From Labrys wisconsinensis (lineage in GTDB: Bacteria; Pseudomonadota; Alphaproteobacteria; Rhizobiales; Labraceae), in NCBI RefSeq assembly GCF_030814995.1, contig NZ_JAUSVX010000004.1:1-64000 (forward strand): a DNA stretch of 64,000 nt. Reading direction: 5' to 3'. The notes beneath the pieces are model-generated. The model did not search any database, had not been told where the DNA came from, and was given only the letters and a program-made list of their open reading frames with translations. The position numbers and the translations under genes are program-made. This document shows, one piece after another, positions 9,906 to 18,533 of the stretch; within the stretch, counting starts at the first letter, position 1, and every line of letters starts with the position of its first letter.

Positions 9906-11345
9906 CTACGCCAGGCGCAGCTTGACATATTTCGGCTCGAGATAGTCGAGGATGCCGAGCCGGCCGCCTTCGCGCCCCATGCCGCTCGCCTTGATGCCGC
10001 CGAACGGGATTTCCGCCGCGGCCAGCAGCATGTCGTTGACGCCGACCATGCCGACCTCCAGCGCCTCGGCGGCGCGGGTGGCGGTCTCCAGCGAGCGGGA
10101 GAAGACGTAGCCGGCAAGGCCATAGGGCAGGGCATTGGCGCGCGCCACCACCTCGTCGAAGCCGGCGAAGGGCAGGATCGGCGCCACCGGTCCGAACGGC
10201 TCCTCCTGCAGCACCGCGGCGCCCTCGGGCACGCGGCCGAGCACGGTCGGCGCATAGAAGAAGCCGCGGTTGAAGCCGGGCGGCGGGCCGCCGCCGGCGA
10301 GGAGCTCGGCGCCGCGGCCGAGCGCATCCTCCACCAGCCGGGCCACGCGCTCGCGCCCGCGGGCATTGACCATCGGGCCGACCTCCACGCCCGCGTCGCG
10401 GCCGTGGCCGACGCGCAGGGCCGCCGCGGTCCCGGCCATGGCCCGGGCGAAGGGCTCGTACAGGCTCTCGTGCACGTAGAAGCGGCTCGGCGCGATGCAG
10501 ACCTGGCCGGCATTGCGGAATTTCGCGCGGGCGCAGGCGATGCCGGCCGCCACCGGGTCGGCATCGGCGAAGACCAGCACCGGCGCATGGCCGCCGAGCT
10601 CCATGGTCATCTTCTTCATGCCGTCGGCGCACAGCCGCATCAGCGCCTGGCCGACGGCGAGCGAGCCGGTGAGCGACACCTTGCGGATGACGGGCGAGGC
10701 GATGAGGTGGCGCGCGATGTCGGGCGGCGCGCCGGTCACCACGTTGAGCACGCCGGGCGGCAGGCCCGCGGCCCGCGCCGCCTCGGCGATGACGTAGAGG
10801 CTGGAAGGCGTCTCCTCCGAAGGCTTGACCACGATCGGGCAGCCGGCGGCGAGCGCCGCGGCAATCTTGCGCGCCGGCAGCAGGGCGGGGAAGTTCCAGG
10901 CGGTGAAGGCGGCGACCGGGCCGACGGGATCATAGCGCACCTGCAGGCGCACCTGCGGCTCGCGCCCGTCGAGGCTGTGGCCGAAGATGCGCCGGGCCTC
11001 GTCGGCATACCAGTCGAACTGGTCGACCGCGGCGGCGAGCTCGCCGCGGGCCTCGGCCAGCGGCTTGCCGGTCTCGCGCGACATCATGCCGGCCGCCTCC
11101 TCGGCGCGGGCGCGCAGCTCGGCCGCGATGCGGCGCAGCACGGCCGAGCGCTCCCAGCCGGAGACGGCGCGCCAGCGCGGCGCCGCCGCGGCCAGCGCCG
11201 CGAGCGCGTCGTCGAGATCGGCCGGCCCGGCCCGGGGGATGGTGCCGATCACCTCCTCGTCCGCGGGGTCGATCACCGCCAGCGTGGCGCCGTCGCGCGC
11301 CGGGCGCCAGGCGCCGTCGATGAACAGTCCGAAGCGTTCGTACAT
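9906..11345 (-). CDS. Aldehyde dehydrogenase, semialdehyde type
   Basis: A 479-residue aldehyde dehydrogenase with Asn151 (AWNFP), Glu249 (MELGG) and nucleophile Cys283 (GQVCIAPSRF). It resembles succinate- and 2-ketoglutarate-semialdehyde dehydrogenases. The start at 11345 follows an AAGGG-containing leader and lies 11 bases after the ThDP gene stop. The adjacent dehydratase stops 18 bases before the end-to-start junction. In oxidative sugar-acid pathways a dehydratase and a 2-ketoglutarate semialdehyde dehydrogenase act in sequence, so the pairing is suggestive. The extra IolD-like gene makes a plain pentose route less certain. Confidence 0.9.
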   Translation of the reverse strand: MYERFGLFIDGAWRPARDGATLAVIDPADEEVIGTIPRAGPADLDDALAALAAAAPRWRAVSGWERSAVLRRIAAELRARAEEAAGMMSRETGKPLAEARGELAAAVDQFDWYADEARRIFGHSLDGREPQVRLQVRYDPVGPVAAFTAWNFPALLPARKIAAALAAGCPIVVKPSEETPSSLYVIAEAARAAGLPPGVLNVVTGAPPDIARHLIASPVIRKVSLTGSLAVGQALMRLCADGMKKMTMELGGHAPVLVFADADPVAAGIACARAKFRNAGQVCIAPSRFYVHESLYEPFARAMAGTAAALRVGHGRDAGVEVGPMVNARGRERVARLVEDALGRGAELLAGGGPPPGFNRGFFYAPTVLGRVPEGAAVLQEEPFGPVAPILPFAGFDEVVARANALPYGLAGYVFSRSLETATRAAEALEVGMVGVNDMLLAAAEIPFGGIKASGMGREGGRLGILDYLEPKYVKLRLA

Positions 11346-11356
11346 GGCGCAGCCCT

Positions 11357-13246
11357 TCACAGTGTCTGATCGGCGTAGAGGCGCTCGACCTCGGCGCACC
11401 AGGGGCCGACGTTCCAGCGGCCATAGGCGCCCATGCCGCCGAGCGGGTCGTCGCCCCAATAGACCGGCACGTGGACGACGGAGAGGCCGTCATGGGCGTA
11501 GGCCTCGCGCAGCGCCGCCTCGAAGGCCTCGGGCGTCCAGCCGCCGAACACCGCCTTGACGCCGCGCACCGCGGCGGCGAGCGCGACATAGTCGACCGCG
11601 ACGTCGTCGCCGGTGGCGAAGTCCGGCCCGTACTGGGCGTGCTGCAGCGAGGAGATGGCGCCCATGCGCCGGTTGTCGAAGACGACCAGCATGCCGCGCA
11701 CGCCGTGCAGCACGGCGTCGACCAGGATCTGCGGGTTCATCATGAAGGAGCCGTCGCCGGAGAAGGCGATCATGTAGGCGGGCCGGTCCGCCGCGGCGGC
11801 GGCGAGCAGCGCGCTGGCGGCGAAGCCCATGTAGGAGGCGCCGGCCTCGGTGATGGTCCGGCCGGGCCGGTCGTCCTCGACGATCTGGAAGCCGTTGGCC
11901 TGCACGTCGCCGGCGTCGAAGATCTTGATGGCGCCGCGGGCATCGGCGAAGCGGGCGAGGGCCGCCACGGCGCTCGGCTGGGTCAGCACCGGGCGGCCCC
12001 AGGCCGCGTCGGGCAGGGTGACGGCGCCGCAGCGCTCGGCCTTGAAGGCCCGCCAGGCCGCCTTGCGCTCGGCGCACGCCTCCCGCCAGGCGGCGGTGCG
12101 CGCCGCGTCGGCCGGGCGCGCCGGGCCGAGCTCCGCCAGCCAGCGCTCGATCACCGCGCCGATGTCGCCCGGCAGCATCAGGGTGTGGTTGTAGTGCGCC
12201 GCGGCGGCGAGGTCGCCGTTGATGTTGATGACCGCCTCGGCCCTGGGATAGCCGGTGCCCGAGCAGTCCGCCTGGCACACCGCGCGGGTGCCGATGGCGA
12301 TGAGGAGGCTCGCCTCCTCCATGGCGTGGTTGCCGCTGATCGAGCCCTTGCTGCCGCCGACATGCATGTTGAGGGGGTGGGCGTCCGGCAGCACGCCGGT
12401 CGACTTGGGCGACAGCACCACCGCGGCGCCGAGCCGCTCGGCCAGGCGGCGGACGGCGTCGGGCGCGGACGATGCCCCGCCGCCGGCCTTGATGACGATG
12501 CGGCCGTGGCCGAGCGCCAGGGCGCTGGCGGCGCGATAGGGCGCGGCCTCGCTCGGCGCCGTCGCCGGCGGGGCGAGGCGCTCGGGCAGGGCGTCGAGGC
12601 GCAGCCCTTCGATGCGGCGCGGCTGCACGTTGATCGGCAGGCAGAGATAGAACGGACCGGCGACATGCGGGCGGTGCACGGCGTCGTTGCCGCGCCGCAT
12701 CGCCTCCCGCAGCGCCTCCGGCGTGTGCAGGGTGAAGGACGGGCCCATGACGTCGGTGAGCCGGCCGAACTGGCCCTGGCGGGTGCCCGGCACCTGCTGC
12801 ATGTTGGGGCCCTCGCCATGGGTCGTCTCGTCGCCGTAGAGGTGGTAGACGCCGATGCCGTTGGAGGCGGCGGCGAGCGAGCCGGCGAAGGCCTGGAGCG
12901 CCCCGGGGCCGATCGAGGTCACCACCGCCGGCGTCTCGCCGTAGATCCAGCGCAGCGCCGTGGCGGCATGGGCCATCGCCACCTCGTTGCGGCATTGCAG
13001 GAAGCGCAGCGCCCCCTCGCCGGCATAGATGCGCAGCACCTCGCCGACATCGGTGTTGCCGTGGCCGAGGATGCCGAACACCTTGGTCACGCCCTGGCGC
13101 ATCAGCCCGAGCACGACGCCCTCGGAGACGCTGACGTCGACGCGCCCGGGCACCGTGCCGGCGGCGAGGGCCGCGGACAGTCCGCCGGCGGCGGCGATGG
13201 CGCGTGCCCGGGCGCGCACCTCCTCCTCTCGAGCCTGCATGCGCAT
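11357..13246 (-). CDS. Thiamine-diphosphate enzyme, IolD-like
   Basis: A 629-residue ThDP enzyme. The N-terminal Pyr domain has the activating glutamate at Glu88 (CRNEVAMAH). The C-terminal PP domain has the GDGS motif at 497-500 and the closing Asn near 525 (VVFDN) that bind Mg-diphosphate. The length and the unusual N-terminal extension match IolD, the trihydroxycyclohexane-dione hydrolase of myo-inositol breakdown, more than acetolactate synthases. IolD opens a cyclic 1,2-dione. Here it sits with a dehydratase and an aldehyde dehydrogenase rather than the usual iol genes, so a related cyclitol or sugar derivative is a reasonable guess only. Confidence 0.82.
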   Translation of the reverse strand: MRMQAREEEVRARARAIAAAGGLSAALAAGTVPGRVDVSVSEGVVLGLMRQGVTKVFGILGHGNTDVGEVLRIYAGEGALRFLQCRNEVAMAHAATALRWIYGETPAVVTSIGPGALQAFAGSLAAASNGIGVYHLYGDETTHGEGPNMQQVPGTRQGQFGRLTDVMGPSFTLHTPEALREAMRRGNDAVHRPHVAGPFYLCLPINVQPRRIEGLRLDALPERLAPPATAPSEAAPYRAASALALGHGRIVIKAGGGASSAPDAVRRLAERLGAAVVLSPKSTGVLPDAHPLNMHVGGSKGSISGNHAMEEASLLIAIGTRAVCQADCSGTGYPRAEAVININGDLAAAAHYNHTLMLPGDIGAVIERWLAELGPARPADAARTAAWREACAERKAAWRAFKAERCGAVTLPDAAWGRPVLTQPSAVAALARFADARGAIKIFDAGDVQANGFQIVEDDRPGRTITEAGASYMGFAASALLAAAAADRPAYMIAFSGDGSFMMNPQILVDAVLHGVRGMLVVFDNRRMGAISSLQHAQYGPDFATGDDVAVDYVALAAAVRGVKAVFGGWTPEAFEAALREAYAHDGLSVVHVPVYWGDDPLGGMGAYGRWNVGPWCAEVERLYADQTL

Positions 13247-13297
13247 CTCTCCCTGTCGTCTCTTGTGGTGGTGCTGGCTCGTGGGCCGCCCAGGGGG

Positions 13298-14086
13298 CTA
13301 GTCGGCGCCGACGATCGCTCCCGCGGCCTTGTCGTCCTCGAAGCCGAGCCGCCGCGACAGCGCCGCGGCCTCGTCGCGCACCAGCACTTCCCAGTCCTTC
13401 ATGCGGTCGTCGGTGACGCGCGGGCTCGGGCCGGAGACGCCGATCGCGCCGGCCACCGTGCCGTCGTGACGGAAGACCGGCGCGGCGATGCAGCGCACGC
13501 CGATGCTGAACTCCTCGTCGTCATAGGCGACGCGGTTGCGCCGCACCTGGGCGAGATGGCCCTCCAGCGCCGCGCGGTCGCGGATGGTGCGCCGGGTGAA
13601 CGGCTCGAAGGCGAGCGCGGCCAGGATCGCCTCGCGGATGCGCAGCGGCTGGAAGGCGAGCAGCGACTTGCCGAGCGCGGTGCAGTAGAGCGGCGCCAGC
13701 GTGCCGATCGGCGCATCGACGATCACGCCGCGGTCCGGCGCGGCCTGGTCGACATAGAAGGCGCGGCCGTCCGCCAGGATCGCCATGTGCGAGCACTCGC
13801 CGGTGCGCTCGGCCAGGCGCTCGAGCGTCGGGCGGGCGCTGGAGCGCAGGTCGATCCGGCGGAGCGCCTTGTGGCCGAGGATGCCGAGGGTGATGCCCAG
13901 CGTGTAGCGCTGGGTCACCGGGTCCTGCGCGACGAAGCCGGACTGCTCCAGCGTGCGGAGCATGCGCGACACCGAGCTCTTGTCCATCTCCACCTGGCGC
14001 GCGAGCTCGGAGACGCCGACGGCGCCCGGTTCGCGCCCCAGCGTCTCCAGGAGCCGGATTGCCTTGCTGACGGATCTGATTTCCAC
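13298..14086 (-). CDS. IclR-family transcriptional regulator
   Basis: A 262-residue regulator with an N-terminal winged helix-turn-helix (about residues 5-65, VSKAIRLLETL...MDKSSVSRMLRTLE). The C-terminal effector domain is typical of IclR proteins, which sense acidic metabolites. The GTG start is at 14086. It is the first gene of the ThDP-aldehyde dehydrogenase-dehydratase operon and stands back to back with a sugar ABC operon, so it probably controls both across the shared 363-base gap. The repeated octamer CAGTGTTG there (14148, 14319) is a candidate half-site. Confidence 0.92.
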   Translation of the reverse strand: MEIRSVSKAIRLLETLGREPGAVGVSELARQVEMDKSSVSRMLRTLEQSGFVAQDPVTQRYTLGITLGILGHKALRRIDLRSSARPTLERLAERTGECSHMAILADGRAFYVDQAAPDRGVIVDAPIGTLAPLYCTALGKSLLAFQPLRIREAILAALAFEPFTRRTIRDRAALEGHLAQVRRNRVAYDDEEFSIGVRCIAAPVFRHDGTVAGAIGVSGPSPRVTDDRMKDWEVLVRDEAAALSRRLGFEDDKAAGAIVGAD

Positions 14087-14449
14087 GCCTGAGCCCGCTC
14101 GACCGAGTGAATGGGCGGAGTATGGAGCGTCGATGCGCTTTGGTCAACAGTGTTGCGCTTTACGCCGCCCGCGAAACGCAGTTCTGCGCCGGTGCGGCTC
14201 TATCCCGGCGCCCATGGGGCTTCTCCGGCCATGACGGCGGAAGGCGCGGCAAGCGGATCCGCGGGTGCCTGCTCGACATAGCGGCGTCAGTGCGGATGCC
14301 ATGTCTCACATTGAACATCAGTGTTGACGTATTAGATCCCATATGCCTAGATCTCAGCCGTCACGGCGCAACGGCCTCGCAAAAAATGCCGAGCCGGCCG
14401 GAGGCGACGAGCGGCGCCCGCACGATGGAGCCCGAAGAGGGAGGAAGAC
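14087..14449. promoter_or_regulatory. Divergent control region between IclR operon and sugar ABC operon
   Basis: This 363-base gap has no credible gene. The octamer CAGTGTTG occurs twice in the same orientation. The first copy lies inside the small inverted repeat CAACA-G-TGTTG (14145-14155), the second inside 14311-14328 (TTGAACATCAGTGTTGAC). On the plus strand a TTGACG at 14324-14329 overlaps the second site, with only a weak -10 (CTAGAT, 14347-14352) at 17 bases. The arrangement fits IclR binding over a promoter for the ABC operon, but the boxes are weak and the reading is tentative. Confidence 0.35.
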
Positions 14450-15511
14450 ATGTCGATCACGCTGACGCGGCGCATGCTGCTTGGTGCCGTGGGTGCAACG
14501 GCGCTCGGTTTCGGGGCCATGATTTCCGCAACGTCGTTTGCCGTTGCGCAATCGAAGGCCATCGGCGTCTCGATTCCGACCCTCGACAACCCGTTCTGGG
14601 TCAATGCCGTCGCCTTCGCCAAGCATGCGGCGGAGGATCTGGGCATCAAGCTCGTCGTCGTCGGTGCGGAAAGCCGCGAGGACAAGCAGCTCGCCGACGT
14701 GCAGTCGCTGATCGCCGGCGGCGCCAATGCGCTGGTGGTCACGCCCCAGTCCACGGCGAGCGCGCCGGGCCTGATCATGCTGGCCAAGCGCGCCGGCCTG
14801 CCGATCGTCATCGTCGACCGCTATCCCGGCTTCCCGGCCGAGAACGAGCAGGCACCCTATGTCGCCTTCATCGGTCCCAACGACGTCTCGGCCGGGCGCG
14901 ACATCGCGCAATATCTCATCGCCCAGGGCGCCAAGAGGATCGTCGGCCTCGGCGGCCTGCCGGGCTCGTCCGTCGCCGAGGGGCGCCAGCAGGGGCTGAA
15001 CGAGGCGGTCAAGGCGGCGGGCGGCGTGGAGCTGGTGCAATATGTCGGCGCCGGCGAGTCCGAGGACGCCGGCTACCAGGCGATGCAGAACCTGCTCGCC
15101 GCGCACGCCTCCGGCCAGATCGATGGCGTGTGGTGCTACAACGACGCGCTCTGCCTCGGCGCCTTCCGCGCCATCCGCCAGGCCGGACGCGACAAGGAGA
15201 TCAAGCTCGGCGGCATGGACCTCGTGCCCCAGGCGCTCGACCTGATCCAGCAGGGCACCAACTACGTCTTCTCCACCGGCGGCCACTGGCTGCAGCTCGG
15301 CTTCGGCGTGATGATCGCCTATGACGCCTTGAACGGCCACAAGCCGCTGAAGACCGACATCCGGCTCGACCTGCTCGGCGTCAACGGCAAGAACTTCGCC
15401 GATTTCAAGAAGCAGTTCATCGACAACCCGCCGCCCTATGAGGTCAAGGACTACACGCTGACCGACAACCCCAAGGCGACGGCGCAGACCTTCCCGCTCC
15501 AGACCAAATGA
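14450..15511 (+). CDS. Sugar ABC transporter substrate-binding protein (ribose family)
   Basis: A 353-residue periplasmic binding protein of the RbsB/Peripla_BP_4 type. The N-terminus TRRMLLGAVGATALG, followed by a hydrophobic stretch and an alanine-rich cleavage region near residue 34, reads as a twin-arginine-like signal. The mature part has the typical NPFWVNAV and VDRYPGF segments and a two-lobe length. It captures a sugar or cyclitol for the permease and ATPase of the same operon. The leader GAGGGAGGAAGACAT gives a strong ribosome site for the ATG at 14450. Confidence 0.92.
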   Translation: MSITLTRRMLLGAVGATALGFGAMISATSFAVAQSKAIGVSIPTLDNPFWVNAVAFAKHAAEDLGIKLVVVGAESREDKQLADVQSLIAGGANALVVTPQSTASAPGLIMLAKRAGLPIVIVDRYPGFPAENEQAPYVAFIGPNDVSAGRDIAQYLIAQGAKRIVGLGGLPGSSVAEGRQQGLNEAVKAAGGVELVQYVGAGESEDAGYQAMQNLLAAHASGQIDGVWCYNDALCLGAFRAIRQAGRDKEIKLGGMDLVPQALDLIQQGTNYVFSTGGHWLQLGFGVMIAYDALNGHKPLKTDIRLDLLGVNGKNFADFKKQFIDNPPPYEVKDYTLTDNPKATAQTFPLQTK

Positions 15512-15579
15512 GCGCGGCCCGGCGGGCGGCGGCCCCGCCCGCCTGCCGCCGGTGCCCCTGTTTCGTGGACGGATCCGTC

Positions 15580-16515
15580 ATGCTTTCCCAATCGGCAGGT
15601 GAGTTCCTGTCGCGATACATCGCCTATGTCGCGCTGGTCGTGGTCGTCGCCGTGTTCGGCGTCCTGGCGCCCGACCGCTTCCTGACCACGGGCAATCTCG
15701 GCATCGTGCTGCAGAACTGCGCGGTGCTGTGCGTCGTCGCCATCGGCATCACCTTCATCATCATCGGCGGCAGCATCGACCTCAGCGTCGGCTCGGTGAT
15801 GGCGCTTTCCGGCGCCGTCGCCGCCAGCTGTATCGGCTCGCTCGGCGCCTGGGCCTTCCTGGTCGCCCCGCTGGTCGGCGCCGGGCTCGGGGCGGTCAAT
15901 GGCGCCGTGTTCGTCTTCGGCCGCATCCCCTCCTTCGTCGTCACGCTCGGCATGCTGTCGGTCGCCCGCGGCTCGACCGTCATCTTCACCGGCGGCATGC
16001 CGGTGCCGATCCCCCTAACCAGCGACTTCTACGTCTACGGCACTCCGCCGATGCCCTTCGCCATCGCCGTCGGCGTCGCGGTGGTGATGGGCGCGCTGCT
16101 TCGATTCACCACCTTCGGGCGCTATACCTTCGCCATCGGGGGCGATGAGGAGAAGACGCGCGTGCTGGGCGTGCCCGTCGACGGCGTGAAGCTCGCCATG
16201 TTCGTCGTCTCCGGCATGCTGGCCGGCCTGGGCGGCGGCATCCTCACCTCCCAGCTCGGCTCGGGCAGCCCGACCGTCGGCACCGGCTTCGAGCTGATGG
16301 CCATCTCCGCCGTCGTCATCGGCGGCACGCCGCTCACCGGCGGCGCCGGCTCCGTCCTCGGCACGGTGGTCGGCAGCCTCGTCATCACCACGCTCGCCAA
16401 CGGGCTGATCATCATGGGCGTCGCCACCAACGTCCAGACCGTGCTGACCGGCATCGTCCTGGTCGGCGCGGTGATGATTTCGATCCGCCGCGGCAAGCTG
16501 AAAATCATCAAGTAG
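15580..16515 (+). CDS. Sugar ABC transporter permease (RbsC family)
   Basis: A 311-residue inner-membrane protein with eight or more hydrophobic segments and the RbsC-family signature IGGSIDLSVGSVMALSG in the first third. It forms the channel for the ribose-type importer. I place the start at the ATG at 15580, where the hydrophobic sequence begins. An earlier in-frame ATG at 15508 overlaps the binding-protein stop as ATGA but would add 24 residues rich in Arg, Pro and Cys. Order in the operon is binding protein, permease, dehydrogenase, isomerase, ATPase. Confidence 0.9.
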   Translation: MLSQSAGEFLSRYIAYVALVVVVAVFGVLAPDRFLTTGNLGIVLQNCAVLCVVAIGITFIIIGGSIDLSVGSVMALSGAVAASCIGSLGAWAFLVAPLVGAGLGAVNGAVFVFGRIPSFVVTLGMLSVARGSTVIFTGGMPVPIPLTSDFYVYGTPPMPFAIAVGVAVVMGALLRFTTFGRYTFAIGGDEEKTRVLGVPVDGVKLAMFVVSGMLAGLGGGILTSQLGSGSPTVGTGFELMAISAVVIGGTPLTGGAGSVLGTVVGSLVITTLANGLIIMGVATNVQTVLTGIVLVGAVMISIRRGKLKIIK

Positions 16516-16563
16516 CGGCCGTCCAGACGCGCCGCACGCATTGGCAAGGACAGGGTAGGAACG

Positions 16564-17691
16564 ATGTCGAAGTCCGAGGAACGTCCCGTCCGCATCGGCC
16601 TCGTCGGGGCCGGCGCGATCATGCGCCTCAGCCACGGGCCGGTCATCACCCGCTCGCCCGATGCCGAGCTCGCCGCGGTGTTCGACCGCGACCTCGGGCG
16701 GGCTGAGGCCATCGCCGACGAATTCGGCGGCAGGGCCTTCGACGACCTCGAGGCCATGCTCGACAAGGGCGGCGTCGACGCCGTTGTCGTGGCGACGCCC
16801 AACCGCTTCCACGGCGAGGGCGTCATCGCCGCTGCGGCGCATGGCAAGCACGTGCTCTGCGAGAAGCCGCTCGCCCTCGACATCGCCGAGAGCCGCCGCA
16901 TGGTCGAAGCCTGCGAGGCCGCCGGCGTCGTGCTGCAGGTCGGCTTCAACCAGCGCTTCTGGGGCCAGGTGCAGATCGCCAAGGCGCTGGTCGATGCCGG
17001 CTTCATCGGCAAGATCCACCAGATGCGCTCGATCTATTCGGAGAAGTCGACGGCCTATCCGGCGGCGACGCGCTACCGCTACGACCTCGCCCAGTCCGGC
17101 GGGGCCACCATCATCGACCTCACCATCCACCGCATCGACCTCGCCCGCCACCTCGTCGGCGATTTTGCCGGCGTCTTCGCCGAGCTCGCCCACAGCGAGA
17201 TGGCCGAGGCAGTCGACGACAATGTCTGGCTGCTGACGCGCTTCGCCGGCGGCGCTCGCGGCTGCCTCTCGGGCAACCGCTACTCCCCCAATATCGGCGA
17301 CGGCACCGACCTCTACGGCACCGAGGGCACCATCCATATCGCCAGCGAGACGCTCAACCCGTTCAACGCCGCGCCGCTCGCCGTCTACACCGAGAAGAGC
17401 GCCAGGGACCTGCCCGACGTGCTGCGCGAGGCCCACTATCCCGACGCCTGGTGGAAGGGCTTCGACGGCGGCTGGATCACGGTGAAGCCGCCGCGCCGCA
17501 GCCCCTACGAGGCGCAGCTGAAGAGCTTCTGCGACGCCATCCGCGCCGGCCGCCCGGCCGACATCACCGGCCTCGACGGCCTCAAGGCGCAGGAGGTGGT
17601 GCAGGCCGCCTATCTCTCGATGCGCTCGGGCGGCTGGGTCGACCTGCCGTTGGCTGCCGACGCGCCCTTCATCGTCCCGACCTACGCATGA
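16564..17691 (+). CDS. Gfo/Idh/MocA-family sugar or inositol dehydrogenase
   Basis: A 375-residue NAD(P)-dependent oxidoreductase. The N-terminal Rossmann fold opens with GLVGAGAI and the family-typical EKPLALD lies near residue 100. The second domain carries GGATIIDLTIHRIDLARH, whose Asp and His are the usual catalytic residues. Members oxidise a sugar or inositol hydroxyl to a ketone. Encoded inside a sugar ABC operon and opposite an IolD-like enzyme, it is a good candidate for the first oxidation step. The exact substrate is not visible. The stop overlaps the next ATG as ATGA. Confidence 0.92.
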   Translation: MSKSEERPVRIGLVGAGAIMRLSHGPVITRSPDAELAAVFDRDLGRAEAIADEFGGRAFDDLEAMLDKGGVDAVVVATPNRFHGEGVIAAAAHGKHVLCEKPLALDIAESRRMVEACEAAGVVLQVGFNQRFWGQVQIAKALVDAGFIGKIHQMRSIYSEKSTAYPAATRYRYDLAQSGGATIIDLTIHRIDLARHLVGDFAGVFAELAHSEMAEAVDDNVWLLTRFAGGARGCLSGNRYSPNIGDGTDLYGTEGTIHIASETLNPFNAAPLAVYTEKSARDLPDVLREAHYPDAWWKGFDGGWITVKPPRRSPYEAQLKSFCDAIRAGRPADITGLDGLKAQEVVQAAYLSMRSGGWVDLPLAADAPFIVPTYA

Positions 17692-17699
17692 GGCCCGCC

Positions 17700-18533
17700 A
17701 TGATCGGATGCTTCCACAGCGTCGGCCTGCCGCAGCGCGGCATCCTCGAGGCGATCGACAGGGTGGCCGCCGCGGGCTATGCCGCCATCGAGCTCAATGC
17801 CGAGACCTTGCCCTGGGCGCCGGCCCACGTCACGCCCGACACCCCGGCGGACGAGCGCCGCGCCGTCGTCGAGGCCTGCCGCCGCCACGGCCTCGCCATC
17901 CCGGCCGTCGGCGCCCATGTCGGCATGGTCGCCGACGACGGGGCCGGGCGCGCCGCCGCCATCGCCTTCGTCGATGGCTGCACCGACCTTGCCGTCGATG
18001 TCGGGGCTCCGGTCGTGCACATCCTCTCCGGCCCGTCCGCGCCGGGGACGCCGCACGGGGAGGCCTGGCGCTGGTTCGCCGACGCGGTGGCGCGCACCAC
18101 CGAGCATGCCGCCCGCCGCGGCGTCACGCTCGCGGTCGAGGCGATCGCCGGCCATCTCTTCCACGGCGTCGAGGACTATCACCGCCTCGCCCGCGACCTG
18201 CCCGGCGTGGCGTTCAAGGTCAACTTCGATCCGAGCCATCTGGAGGTCCAGGGCGAGGATCCCAGCCGGGTGGTCAACGAGCTCGCCGACCGTATCGTCC
18301 ACGTCCATCTCAAGGACGGCAGGGGGCGCTATCCCGATTTCAGCTTCCCGCCGCTCGGCCAGGGCACCATCGACTTTGCCGGCCTGGTCGAAGGCCTCGC
18401 CCGGGCCGGCTATGCCGGGGCGCTCTCGGTCGAGTACGAGGCGCAGGTCTACGGCTTCCGGGAGAGCGAGGAGGCGATCCTGCGCCACGGCATCGCCATT
18501 CTCGACGAGCTGCGCACGGGAGGCGCACCATGA
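17700..18533 (+). CDS. TIM-barrel sugar isomerase/epimerase (xylose-isomerase-like)
   Basis: A 277-residue protein of the AP-endonuclease-2/xylose-isomerase-like superfamily. Expected metal ligands are visible: the Glu in LAVEAIAGH, the Asp/His in NFDPSHLEV, the His in HVHLKDG and a final Glu in SVEYEAQ. The family includes hydroxypyruvate isomerase, IolE-type dehydratases and ketose epimerases. I chose the ATG at 17700, which has GAGG seven bases upstream. The ATG at 17688 overlapping the previous stop adds only four residues. It likely converts the keto product of the neighbouring dehydrogenase (inference). Confidence 0.87.
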   Translation: MIGCFHSVGLPQRGILEAIDRVAAAGYAAIELNAETLPWAPAHVTPDTPADERRAVVEACRRHGLAIPAVGAHVGMVADDGAGRAAAIAFVDGCTDLAVDVGAPVVHILSGPSAPGTPHGEAWRWFADAVARTTEHAARRGVTLAVEAIAGHLFHGVEDYHRLARDLPGVAFKVNFDPSHLEVQGEDPSRVVNELADRIVHVHLKDGRGRYPDFSFPPLGQGTIDFAGLVEGLARAGYAGALSVEYEAQVYGFRESEEAILRHGIAILDELRTGGAP

